In this document: in pieces, positions 7,243-14,843 of the stretch
How positions within the stretch are numbered: the stretch's first letter is position 1
Layout of the letters: the number at the start of each line of letters is the position of its first letter
NCBI GenBank assembly: GCA_031422915.1
Contig: JANPEK010000095.1
Location: 1-27,731 of the forward strand
From: JANMEX01 sp031422915
GTDB taxonomy: Bacteria; Pseudomonadota; Alphaproteobacteria; Rhizobiales; Rhizobiaceae
Length of the DNA stretch: 27,731 nucleotides
Reading direction: 5' to 3'
Made by a program: the position numbers and the translations under genes
The notes under the pieces: model-generated
What the model was told of the DNA's origin: nothing
Seen by the model: the letters and a program-made list of their open reading frames with translations, nothing else
The model's database searches: none

Positions 7243-7268
7243 TATGTTGTTTATGTGAGTTTGTATGT
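7243..7268. promoter_or_regulatory. A+T-rich divergent control region with TATGT repeats
   Basis: Between the minus-strand FBPase unit and the plus-strand DeoR gene lies a markedly A+T-rich stretch with three direct copies of TATGT at 7243, 7252 and 7264. DeoR/GlpR-type repressors often bind TATGTT-like repeats, so the adjacent DeoR protein probably controls both directions. The exact operator boundaries cannot be set by eye. Confidence 0.45.
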
Positions 7269-7320
7269 TATTATCTCATGATGTTTGATGCCATGCAACT
7301 AGCCGTATTGAGAAATTGAA

Positions 7321-8094
7321 GTGAAGCGCGAAGAACGCCAGCAACTCATAATGGACCTGCTTGTCGAGCAGGGAACTGTGGGACTGGATGATCTCGCCGC
7401 CCGCCACGCCGTGTCCAAAATGACCATTCACCGCGATCTTGATGAACTCGAACAGGCGGGTCTGCTGCGCAAGATTCGCGGTGGTGCAACGATTGAAGCG
7501 GGGACGCAGTTTGAAAGCGATTTCCGTTTTCGCGAGCGGCAGGGCAATGATTCGAAAGTGCGCATGGCCGCTGCTGCGCTGGAGCTGGTCGAACCCGGTA
7601 TGACTGTGATGGTCAACGATGGCTCAATGGCAGCGGTGCTCGGAGCAATGTTGCCCGCAAGGCGACCGCTCACGGTGATCACCAACAATGCGGCCATCGT
7701 TGATGCCCTCAAAGGCGAGAGTGGCATCACATTGATTGCGCTTGGTGGCATTTACTCTGCCAAGTTCAATGGCTATTTTGGTGTAGTCACTGAAGAGGCG
7801 CTGTCGCGTCTGCGCGCTGACATCGCGTTTGTTTCAACACCCGCCGTCTCGGGGACACACGTGTTCCACATGGACGACAGCGTGATCCGCGCCAAGCGCG
7901 CGATGATGGCGGCATCCGAAAAGTGCTGCCTGCTTGTCAATCACCAGCGCTTCAATCGCACTGCCCTGCATGTGTTGGCTGCCCTTTCAGATTTTGACAT
8001 GGTTGTCACTGACAGCGAGCCTTCAGCGGACGCGATGAGCGGGCTGAAGAAATCCGGTGTCACCCTGACCATTGCAGACGCAGGGGAACGATAA
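7321..8094 (+). CDS. DeoR-family repressor (EryR-like by context)
   Basis: This 257-residue regulator starts at GTG 7321 with KREERQQLIMDLLVEQG. The helix-turn-helix LAARHAVSKMTIHRDLDEL and the wing GLLRKIRGGATIE follow. A DeoR sensor domain with MVNDGSMAAVLGA, ITNNAAIVDALKG and LVNHQRFNRTALH completes it. Length and domain order are normal. The usual AGGAG is weak here (GAGAAATTGAA). The stop codon overlaps the ATG of the following isomerase relic (TAATG). A DeoR gene directly ahead of a triosephosphate-isomerase-like gene and near EryD matches the eryR-tpi-rpiB segment of erythritol loci in Brucella and rhizobia, which is the reason for the EryR suggestion. Confidence 0.88.
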   Translation: MKREERQQLIMDLLVEQGTVGLDDLAARHAVSKMTIHRDLDELEQAGLLRKIRGGATIEAGTQFESDFRFRERQGNDSKVRMAAAALELVEPGMTVMVNDGSMAAVLGAMLPARRPLTVITNNAAIVDALKGESGITLIALGGIYSAKFNGYFGVVTEEALSRLRADIAFVSTPAVSGTHVFHMDDSVIRAKRAMMAASEKCCLLVNHQRFNRTALHVLAALSDFDMVVTDSEPSADAMSGLKKSGVTLTIADAGER

Positions 8095-8399
8095 TGGTTG
8101 AAATATCGCAGAATTGGATCGGCACCAGTTGGAAGATGAACAGGACTTTGGCGGAGGCGCTCGCTTTCGCCACCTCGCTTGCCGAAGTTGATGCCGCTTC
8201 TGATCCAGATGCGGCAAAGTCCGGTGCGACGCTGCCCGAGATCGCATCGGCAGCAAACAATGGTGCGGAGGCAACCAGAACCATGGTCGCCACGATCGGG
8301 CGCGCTGCACGCCTTGGCGATCGCAGCCTTGGCCACGCAGACCCTGGCGCAGTTTCAGCCGCCATGATCGTTGAAGAATTGACGCGCGCATTTGCCTGA
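8094..8399 (+). pseudogene. Chimeric relic: triosephosphate isomerase start joined to DhaL end
   Basis: The 101-codon open frame begins with NWIGTSWKMNRTLAEALAFA, the start of triosephosphate-isomerase-type proteins (including the EryH branch), with the substrate-binding Asn-x-Lys of the family seen as WKMN. After about residue 40 it no longer fits an isomerase. From about residue 46 it matches the end of the DhaL subunit of dihydroxyacetone kinase: AANNGAEATRTMVATIGRAA, then RLGDRSLGHADPGAVSAAMI. A deletion has thus removed most of the isomerase, anything between, and most of dhaL, by chance keeping an open frame. Neither active site can be complete. The join lies at about 8210-8230. Confidence 0.75.
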
Positions 8400-8413
8400 C
8401 GGTTTGGATCGGC

Positions 8414-9574
8414 TCACACCGGCGAGGGTACTCCATTCTGGCGCTCCGCCGTTATGTCACGCAGGCCGGGCACCAATGCGCAAACTACCGCTATGCCTTG
8501 CTCTTGCACAGTTAGGTCAACGAGACGGGTTTGCGGATTGAAACCGGTTAGAACGTTGCCCGGCTCCGCACGCCCGCCATTCATTTGCCTGCGCTCGTCG
8601 CAAGCAAAAAGAGATGATTGCTCGCTGAACAGAGATGAACGTGCAATGTGCGGAAAAGCTCTGTCAGAGTTATCATGGCTGGCGATTCTTGCGTTGCGCA
8701 ATTCAAGACGCAATCCGAACTCGTTCTGACACGCTTCACGGTAAGCCTTTAGCGATGCAGTTTGTTCGTCGTGCGCGCAGCCGTAGCCAGCGACGATCTC
8801 GCCATTGCCTACAGTCAACAAGGCAATAACAACCTGCAACTCACCAATGTCGTGGCGTATCAAGTAGAACTTCAAATCTGCTTGCAAAAGGCGTGGATAC
8901 TGTTCCCAAATCGTGCCGTTCAGCGTTGGCTCCAGCAACTCTGTCACCCCGCAATCGCCTGAAAACCACAAGGCAAGCGCGTGTCGCTCAACACACTCAA
9001 GCAATGCAGCATTTGCAGCTTGTTGCAGATTTTGACCTGCCGCGTAGCCGGTGCTTGTTCTCGGATTGTCGCTTGGAACAGCTCCTGCCTTTCGAAGAAC
9101 TTTATCGGCACTGATCTTGCCAGCAGGAGCAAGGTCGACGGTGAACATCTCCATCATCCCATCCGGATCAATACGCCGGTCGGCGTGTCGCATCAGCATG
9201 GCATCATGTTCGGCCGCCTCGCCCAAACAGGCGCAGAAGGCCTGATAGGTATTGAATCCGACACCGCCGTAATCCGTGCGCATCGGAGCGCCATTGCCTG
9301 CAAAGTGCGAATTCGCGCCACCGCTAAATGTTGCGCTTGCTCCGACCAGTGACATATTCTGGTTCCACGGCAGGTTAGCCATAAAGACGCGCTCCATGCG
9401 CGACGCCAGTTGGAGCAGCTTTACAGTGTTTTGCACTTCGATCACTGATATTAACAAGCGCCCATCTGGCGCGGAGATACCCAGTTTACTGAGTAAGGGA
9501 TTAACCGGGATAATTGCGGTGTGATGCGCGCATTCAAGTGTTGTCGCAGCTGTCAGAAACTCCTCGCTGTCCAT
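8414..9574 (-). CDS. YcaO-domain protein, orphan
   Basis: The 386-residue protein carries the YcaO ATP-binding fold in the usual order. GFNTYQAFCACLGEAAEH (107-123) fits the first Glu-rich motif, AAGQNLQQAANAALLECVER (178-197) the second, and GYGCAHDEQTASLKAYREAC (263-282) the third. VCALVPGL (364-371) is the usual near-C-terminal strand, and the end is PSPV. YcaO enzymes use ATP to activate backbone amides, making azolines, thioamides or amidines in RiPP peptides or in proteins. No TfuA, E1-like partner, RRE protein, dehydrogenase or precursor peptide is visible nearby. ATG 9574 is the earliest start possible (a stop lies just upstream) and its ribosome binding site is weak. It follows GH42 on the same strand by 103 bases and ends 14 bases from the convergent isomerase/DhaL relic. 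Confidence 0.8.
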   Translation of the reverse strand: MDSEEFLTAATTLECAHHTAIIPVNPLLSKLGISAPDGRLLISVIEVQNTVKLLQLASRMERVFMANLPWNQNMSLVGASATFSGGANSHFAGNGAPMRTDYGGVGFNTYQAFCACLGEAAEHDAMLMRHADRRIDPDGMMEMFTVDLAPAGKISADKVLRKAGAVPSDNPRTSTGYAAGQNLQQAANAALLECVERHALALWFSGDCGVTELLEPTLNGTIWEQYPRLLQADLKFYLIRHDIGELQVVIALLTVGNGEIVAGYGCAHDEQTASLKAYREACQNEFGLRLELRNARIASHDNSDRAFPHIARSSLFSEQSSLFACDERRQMNGGRAEPGNVLTGFNPQTRLVDLTVQEQGIAVVCALVPGLRDITAERQNGVPSPV

Positions 9575-9677
9575 GCACTTTCACCACCAATATTGTTGCT
9601 GCGGAACACAGGGCTGCTCCAAGACGCAATGAGCCTATCCTCAATCAATAACCGTCGATGTCCATTTGCAGAAACCG

Positions 9678-11831
9678 TTACTTCTTGCGTTGCCGCTTGA
9701 TAATTGCGCAGGCGTAGGGCGCAAGAGTCAACGCGCCGTCTGCCACTTCACCGGACAGGAGCTCGGTACCCCGAGGCACATCCGGCACGGTTACAGTTTC
9801 GTCGGTTGTGTTCAGAATGAAGTAAAGTTCGCGGTCATCCGCCTGTCGCACCGTGACTTCAACCCCTTTCGGCAAGTCTGCCATGAGCGGCGCAGCACCT
9901 GCGGGCTCAATGACCGACGAAACGAGCTGGGTTGCGAGTTCGGTGGTCAGGTAGGTACCTACATAAAGTACCTGGCCCGCGCCGTGCGGCCGCCGCGTGA
10001 CAACCGGCGAACCCTGAAGAAAGCGATTTGACCATCGGCCAATTGCCTCGGTACCGGGTGCGAGCTCAAGCTGCTCGTAAAGATGAGCGGCGGTGAATTC
10101 CTGATTGCCAAATGTGAAGGTGTAATGGCGTCCAGCGGACGTCGCCGGTGGAACTACTGCGCTCACATGACCGCCGTTCACCTTGTTGTCCCGCCACGTA
10201 AACAGGCCGTCAGCGCCAGGACCGGCAAGACGGCCAAACTCGTACACCTTGACGCCCGCGAGTTCTGACAAACCGGCGGCTGGAGCCTGCACACGGTGAA
10301 CGTGATTGTCGGTGTCGCGCGTGCCAGTCATGGCCGAGAGGATCAGTGTTCCGCCCGCCGCAACAAAAGCTTCAACGCGCGCAGTCCATTCAGGTTTCCA
10401 CATAACCCAGTGAGGGACATAAAGCACCTTCAGGCGACTGAGGTCGTCTTCAGGATGGATGAACCCACACGCTATCCCTGCCTCGTAACAGTGCCGGTGA
10501 AGGAGCGTTGCGTCCTCCATTGGCGATGGCAGTCCCATGGCGTAAGTCTTGTAGGCTTCCTGATTGTCAAAATCGGCACCGGCGATCCCCAAATCCATGC
10601 GGACATGTGTGCCGAGGATGTCTGACTTCAGGCGCGACATTTCATGGAAAAACTGCGTCGCCTCTTCATAGCGGCGGCGTGGCACATCGTCATGATCAAT
10701 CACGCCCATCCAATATATCTCGGCACCAAAGTGCGCCGGACGCCAGCGGAAAAACATAAGCCCGTCTGCGCCGCGCGCGACCGAACTGAGCGCCATGCGG
10801 CGCATTTCGCCGGGCTCCGGCGTCATTGTTGAAAAGGCGGGCTGTGATCCAAGGCCTGACGCCTGTTCGGGGACGATGAAGTTGCCGGACCAGGCACGAC
10901 ACATGTCGAGATGAAGGGCTTGCGTCGCCGCATGGCCACCGCCCCGCCGGAATTCGTCGTACAACATCGGGTAAATGTCGAACCCGATGAAGTCCAGATC
11001 CTGTCCGAACTGGCCACGAAAATCGATATCAGCCAAGTTTCCAAGATTGTGGAATACAAACCAATCGGGGTTCACGGCGCGCAGAATTTGAACCTGATCA
11101 TGCTGGAATACCGCTGTGGCAAACGCGAGGAACAGATGGAAATCCTGCACGTGACCGGGCGACAGAAAAGACGGGGCCATGTCGCGTGGTAGAGCAACTT
11201 GAGCGAAATTATTGTAAGCCAACGCCCAGAAATCGCCACCCCAAGCGTGGTTCAGAGCCATAATATCATTGCCGTATTTGGTCTGCAGCCAATTCTGGAA
11301 TGCAAGGGTGCAGGATGGCGAATAGCTTTCAGAGACGGTCGTGTTCAACTCATTGTCTGTCTGCCAGCCAATCACGGCGGGGTTGGAGCGGTAGTGTTCG
11401 GCCATGGCTTGGGTGATCCGGCGCGAATGCGCGCGCAGAACCGGACTCGTGGTGTCACAATGCTGGCGCGAGCCATGGTGCGCTTGACGGCCATTGGCAT
11501 CCACCCGAAGAACTTCGGGGTAATTGACAGTCAGCCAGCGCGGCGGCGTCGCGGTCGGCGTGCACAATATGGTCTTGATGCCGTGCCGGGCCAGCACTTC
11601 GATTGCCCGGTCAAACAGATTGAATTCAAAATGACCCTCATAAGGTTCCCAAAGATGCCACGCAAATTCCCCCATACGCACCGTATTTGCGCCTGCCGCA
11701 GCAAGGCGTTCGGCGTCACGCTCCCAATAGCTTTCATCGACGTGCTCAGGGTAGTGCGGGGCACCCAAGATGAAATCGTCATGATTGAGCGTGCGCCAGA
11801 CGGACAATGGTGCAGGAGGCTTTCTGGACAT
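9678..11831 (-). CDS. GH42 beta-galactosidase
   Basis: This is a glycoside hydrolase family 42 enzyme of about 717 residues that splits terminal beta-galactosides. FILGAPHYPEHVDESYW and ANTVRMGEFAWHLWEPYEG at the N-terminus are typical. The acid/base is Glu161 in GWQTDNELN and the nucleophile Glu322 in IVPEQASGLG. A trimerisation domain and a small C-terminal beta domain follow. There is no signal peptide, so it acts in the cytoplasm on imported di- or oligosaccharides. I chose ATG 11831 because the conserved part starts just after it; ATG 11873 or TTG 11888 would add 14 or 19 residues unlike the family. It is divergent from the ROK regulator and the lac-type operon. Confidence 0.93.
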   Translation of the reverse strand: MSRKPPAPLSVWRTLNHDDFILGAPHYPEHVDESYWERDAERLAAAGANTVRMGEFAWHLWEPYEGHFEFNLFDRAIEVLARHGIKTILCTPTATPPRWLTVNYPEVLRVDANGRQAHHGSRQHCDTTSPVLRAHSRRITQAMAEHYRSNPAVIGWQTDNELNTTVSESYSPSCTLAFQNWLQTKYGNDIMALNHAWGGDFWALAYNNFAQVALPRDMAPSFLSPGHVQDFHLFLAFATAVFQHDQVQILRAVNPDWFVFHNLGNLADIDFRGQFGQDLDFIGFDIYPMLYDEFRRGGGHAATQALHLDMCRAWSGNFIVPEQASGLGSQPAFSTMTPEPGEMRRMALSSVARGADGLMFFRWRPAHFGAEIYWMGVIDHDDVPRRRYEEATQFFHEMSRLKSDILGTHVRMDLGIAGADFDNQEAYKTYAMGLPSPMEDATLLHRHCYEAGIACGFIHPEDDLSRLKVLYVPHWVMWKPEWTARVEAFVAAGGTLILSAMTGTRDTDNHVHRVQAPAAGLSELAGVKVYEFGRLAGPGADGLFTWRDNKVNGGHVSAVVPPATSAGRHYTFTFGNQEFTAAHLYEQLELAPGTEAIGRWSNRFLQGSPVVTRRPHGAGQVLYVGTYLTTELATQLVSSVIEPAGAAPLMADLPKGVEVTVRQADDRELYFILNTTDETVTVPDVPRGTELLSGEVADGALTLAPYACAIIKRQRKK

Positions 11832-11972
11832 CACATTTCTCACTGGTGCGCATGAAGGTCGGCCGAATGGCATGCTCTTTTGTTTCAATCAGTCAAAATT
11901 CATACGATCTGTGGCCCGCAAATGGTTCACAGCTCTTGGCCGCATCATCAGACATTTTCTCTTGTAAGTCGG

Positions 11973-12002
11973 ATGTTACGGATTGCATTTCGGCGCTGTC
12001 AA
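11973..12002 (-). promoter_or_regulatory. Promoter of the GH42 gene
   Basis: On the reverse strand TTGACA (11997-12002) and TAACAT (11973-11978) are 18 bases apart. The GTAA...TTAC inverted repeat at 11964-11979 overlaps the -10 element and an A+T-rich near-palindrome (TTAATTTACAAAATAA, 12005-12020) lies upstream, next to the ROK start codon. Both are possible ROK binding sites. Confidence 0.5.
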
Positions 12003-12033
12003 TGCTTAATTTACAAAATAAGGAAAGAATGCC

Positions 12034-13215
12034 GTGAAGTTGAAGGGGGACCAGCAAACCTCTCGTGCCTTGAATCGAAGGCTGATCCTGAACCTATTGC
12101 GGCGTAACTCCGCGATGTCCCGCGTCGAAATTGCATCGGCAACTGGTCTCAGTTCAGCAGCTGTGACGTTCGTGACTACTGAGCTTATGGAAGAAGGTTT
12201 GGTCGTCGAGGGTGAGGCATCGAAGGGCGGTGGCGGCCGCCGTCCTGTTCCACTGTCAATCAATGTGTCGAGCCGACTTGCCATCGGCATCAAGCTGACT
12301 GCAACTGCACTAGAAGCGGCGCTATGCGATCTTTCAACAGCCGCACGCAAAACGCTCATCAGCCCAATTCCCGATACCCAACCCGAAACTGTGGTCCACC
12401 AAGCAGCGAAGGTTGTGCGTGCGCTCATGTCGGATGAGCTCGAGCGCGCTGACAAGTTGATCGGCATAGGGCTTGCGTTGCCAGGAAGCTATGATGTTGA
12501 CCGCGGTATTTGCACGATCATGCCCCGTTTTGGATGGAAGAACGTACCGATTGCCGACATGCTGGCCAAAGAAGTCGACGTCCCGGTTTGGGTAGACAAT
12601 GATGTCAACTCGTTTGCATTAGCACAGCATCTTTTTGGCCAAGGGCAAAGCAAACGCCAGATGATGGCGTTGGCGATCGGCGCGGGCGTTGGCGCGGCCT
12701 TTGTCACCGACGGGGTGCTTCATCGCGGGGCACAAGGCATGGCTGGTGAAATCGGGCATCTGATCACCGTGCCAGGCGGCCGCCCGTGCCTGTGCGGGCG
12801 CAGGGGATGTTTGGAGACGTATTGGTCGGATGTTTCCCTTGATGCTGACTGGGCCATTCACACGGCAAACCACCCGGAAAGCAGATCGGACTTGGCAACG
12901 GCGGCGGATCTGGGCGACGAAGCGGCGCTTTCTTTGCTACATGCGGCGGGCACTGGCCTCGGAACAGTTTTGGCTACCGCGGTCAGCATGATTGATCCGG
13001 ATGTTATAATCGTCGGCGGTGAAGGTGTCCGTTTCGGCGAGCATCTGCGCGGTCCAATGGCCGCCCGAATGGATGAACTCGCGTTCAAATCCAGACCCGA
13101 CATCATTTTTGATTGGCAGCATGACTCTTGGCCAAGAGGTGCGGCGGCGCTTGCCTTGCAGAAATTTTTCAACTTCGAGATCCCCGAAGGCACGGCCCAG
13201 CCGGACAAAGCGTGA
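12034..13215 (+). CDS. ROK-family transcriptional regulator
   Basis: The 393-residue protein has a MarR-like winged helix at the N-terminus (LILNLLRRNSAMSRVEIASA, then TGLSSAAVTFVTTELMEEGL) and a ROK sugar-kinase-like domain. The latter shows VWVDNDVNSFAL, AIGAGVGAAFV, GEIGHL and the zinc-binding CLCGRRGCLE. The N-terminal helix-turn-helix marks it as a regulator of the NagC/XylR type, not a kinase. GTG 12034 follows AGGAAAG; the ATG 6 bases earlier runs into a stop. It lies between GH42 (divergent) and the lac-type operon (same direction), so it most likely represses both and is relieved by a galactoside or its sugar product. That target assignment is inference. Confidence 0.9.
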   Translation: MKLKGDQQTSRALNRRLILNLLRRNSAMSRVEIASATGLSSAAVTFVTTELMEEGLVVEGEASKGGGGRRPVPLSINVSSRLAIGIKLTATALEAALCDLSTAARKTLISPIPDTQPETVVHQAAKVVRALMSDELERADKLIGIGLALPGSYDVDRGICTIMPRFGWKNVPIADMLAKEVDVPVWVDNDVNSFALAQHLFGQGQSKRQMMALAIGAGVGAAFVTDGVLHRGAQGMAGEIGHLITVPGGRPCLCGRRGCLETYWSDVSLDADWAIHTANHPESRSDLATAADLGDEAALSLLHAAGTGLGTVLATAVSMIDPDVIIVGGEGVRFGEHLRGPMAARMDELAFKSRPDIIFDWQHDSWPRGAAALALQKFFNFEIPEGTAQPDKA

Positions 13216-13298
13216 GCACAGCGAGCTGTAGACAATGGCTGTGCGTGCACCCGAGCGGGCATCCAAACGTGCGAAATGATCACGAATATAATTTTTTC

Positions 13299-13309
13299 TA
13301 ACTATGTTA
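13299..13309. promoter_or_regulatory. Candidate ROK operator upstream of the lac-type operon
   Basis: TAACTATGTTA is a perfect inverted repeat (TAAC, 3-base centre, GTTA) set in T-rich and A-rich flanks that extend the symmetry to 7 of 9 positions on each side. It lies 6 bases upstream of the -35 element of the operon promoter. The half-site GTTAC/GTAAC recurs in the GH42 promoter. Confidence 0.4.
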
Positions 13310-13315
13310 AAAATG

Positions 13316-13344
13316 TTGCCGTCCGCCAATCCATTCGCTAACCT
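13316..13344 (+). promoter_or_regulatory. Promoter of the lac-type operon
   Basis: TTGCCG (13316-13321) and TAACCT (13339-13344) are separated by exactly 17 bases. The predicted leader to the first start codon is about 40 bases and contains the strong GGGAGG ribosome binding site. Confidence 0.5.
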
Positions 13345-13391
13345 TTCCGAAGGGAGCGGTAAAAGCCGCACCTGCGACATGGGAGGAATAC

Positions 13392-14663
13392 ATGCGTATA
13401 AATGCTCCGCGCCTGCGGAATGTGGCTGGTTGGGCCGCCGGAATAAGCCTTATGGCCCTCAGTTCAGCATGGGCTGCTGATGTTACAGTCTGGTGCTGGG
13501 CACCGGAATTCAACGGTGCCGCGATGAATGAGGCGATCTCGCGCTACACCGCTGCCAATCCTGACACCAAGATAACCGTCGTGGATTTTGCCAAGGGTGA
13601 CCTTGAGCAAAAGCTGCAAACCCAGCTGGCCTCGGGTACCACAGATGGTCTGCCGGACATCGTGCTTATCGAGGATTACGGCGCACAGAAGTATCTTCAG
13701 TCTTTCCCCGGTGCGTTTGAACCACTGACGGACAAGCTCGATTACTCGAAGTTTGCCACCTACAAGGTCGCATTGGCGACTGTCGGCGACCAGACGTACT
13801 CACTGCCTTTCGATTCCGGCGCAGCCGGGCTGTTCTACCGCACCGATCTCTTGGCAGAAGCAGGTTACAAGTCTGAGGACCTGCAAGACATCACGTGGGA
13901 GAAGATGACCGAGATTGGCCTCGCTGTGAAAGCCAAGACCGGCAAGCCGATGTTCTCCATTGACATGAATGATGCCGGTGCCATGCGCATGATGCTGCAA
14001 TCTGCGGGGTCATGGTATTTCACGCCCGAAGGCAAGCCGAACATCAAGGACAATCCGGTTTTCAAGGCTGCCCTTCAGACTTACGTGAACATGCTCAAGA
14101 CACCTGATCTTTACAAGCAGGTTTCTGGCTGGGGTGACTATACCGGCGCGTTCAACAATGGTGACGTGGCAGGTGTCTTTACCGGCGTCTGGATGACCGG
14201 CGGCATCAAGGGCAACAACATGTCCGGCAAGTGGGGCGTGGCTCCTGTGCCGAAACTGTCGAATGTCGAAGGTGCAGGCCATGCAACGAACCTTGGCGGT
14301 TCAAGCTGGTATGTGCTGTCTTCTGCGCCGTCAAAAGACAAGGCAATCGATTTCCTGCAGAAAATCTGGGCAGGCGATTCCGACTTCTACCAGAAGATCC
14401 TCGTCGGCCAGGGTGCATTTGCTGCGTATCTTCCTGCGCGTGACGGCGCGGCTTACACAGCAACAGACGAGTATTTCGGCGGACAGGCTGTTTGGGCTAA
14501 CTTCTCTGACTGGCAGGCCAAAATTCCGGGCGTAAACTATGGCATCTTCACCAATGAAGCCGATGCTGCAGTGAGTGCACAGTTGCCCGGACTTGTCGCG
14601 GGGGGATCGATCGACGATGCCATCGCTGCTATCGACGCACAGATCACTCAGCAGATTCAGTAA
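13392..14663 (+). CDS. lacE: Beta-galactoside ABC transporter substrate-binding protein (LacE-like)
   Basis: This 423-residue protein is a family 1 (MalE-like, CUT1) periplasmic binding protein. A signal peptide of about 28 residues ends in ALSSAWA before ADVTVWCW. Typical binding-protein segments follow: LPDIVLIEDYGAQKYLQ, YSLPFDSGAAGLFYRTDLL and GVFTGVWMTGGI. The start is fixed by GGGAGG 5 bases before ATG 13392. It is the first gene of an operon with two permeases, a GH2 beta-galactosidase and an ATPase, the same order as lacEFGZK of Agrobacterium radiobacter, hence the gene name. The ligand is probably lactose or another beta-galactoside; this rests on context. Confidence 0.9.
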   Translation: MRINAPRLRNVAGWAAGISLMALSSAWAADVTVWCWAPEFNGAAMNEAISRYTAANPDTKITVVDFAKGDLEQKLQTQLASGTTDGLPDIVLIEDYGAQKYLQSFPGAFEPLTDKLDYSKFATYKVALATVGDQTYSLPFDSGAAGLFYRTDLLAEAGYKSEDLQDITWEKMTEIGLAVKAKTGKPMFSIDMNDAGAMRMMLQSAGSWYFTPEGKPNIKDNPVFKAALQTYVNMLKTPDLYKQVSGWGDYTGAFNNGDVAGVFTGVWMTGGIKGNNMSGKWGVAPVPKLSNVEGAGHATNLGGSSWYVLSSAPSKDKAIDFLQKIWAGDSDFYQKILVGQGAFAAYLPARDGAAYTATDEYFGGQAVWANFSDWQAKIPGVNYGIFTNEADAAVSAQLPGLVAGGSIDDAIAAIDAQITQQIQ

Positions 14664-14686
14664 CGCTGTCTGCAAAATCGATAGTT

Positions 14687-14711
14687 CCCGCCGAACCAAT
14701 AGTTCGGCGGG
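14687..14711 (+). promoter_or_regulatory. Intercistronic stem-loop after lacE
   Basis: CCCGCCGAAC (14687-14696) and GTTCGGCGGG (14702-14711) form a perfect 10-bp stem with the loop CAATA, 24 bases after the lacE stop. There is no T-run, so it is better read as an mRNA-stabilising or partial-attenuation hairpin that raises binding-protein output over the permeases. Confidence 0.65.
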
Positions 14712-14755
14712 ATCGTCAGCGAAGCCTTAACAAAATTGACGTGGTATTGGCCCTA

Positions 14756-14776
14756 CCAGCGCCCTGTTTGCGCTGG
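14756..14776 (+). promoter_or_regulatory. Second intercistronic stem-loop before lacF
   Basis: CCAGCGC (14756-14762) pairs with GCGCTGG (14770-14776) around a 7-base loop, 45 bases after the first hairpin. The tandem pair takes up much of the 180-base gap between lacE and lacF. Confidence 0.45.
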
Positions 14777-14843
14777 CTCGGTCACCGCGGTGGGGTTTAT
14801 CATCAAGCGCCTCCCCGCAAGTCAGCTTGGAACGGGAGACAAT

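Noticed and set aside
625..8399. The idea that all stops and joins are sequencing errors
   Set aside because: Simple read errors cannot produce the large internal deletions and gene fusions, and the lesions are confined to this locus while 19 kb beside it is clean. Individual single-base stops could still be errors.
8094..8399. A complete small triosephosphate isomerase
   Set aside because: Family members have about 250 residues; only the first 40 or so match here and the catalytic His and Glu regions are missing.
14736..14843. A longer N-terminus for the LacF permease
   Set aside because: The stretch overlaps the second hairpin, has no permease character, and ATG 14844 has a good ribosome binding site.
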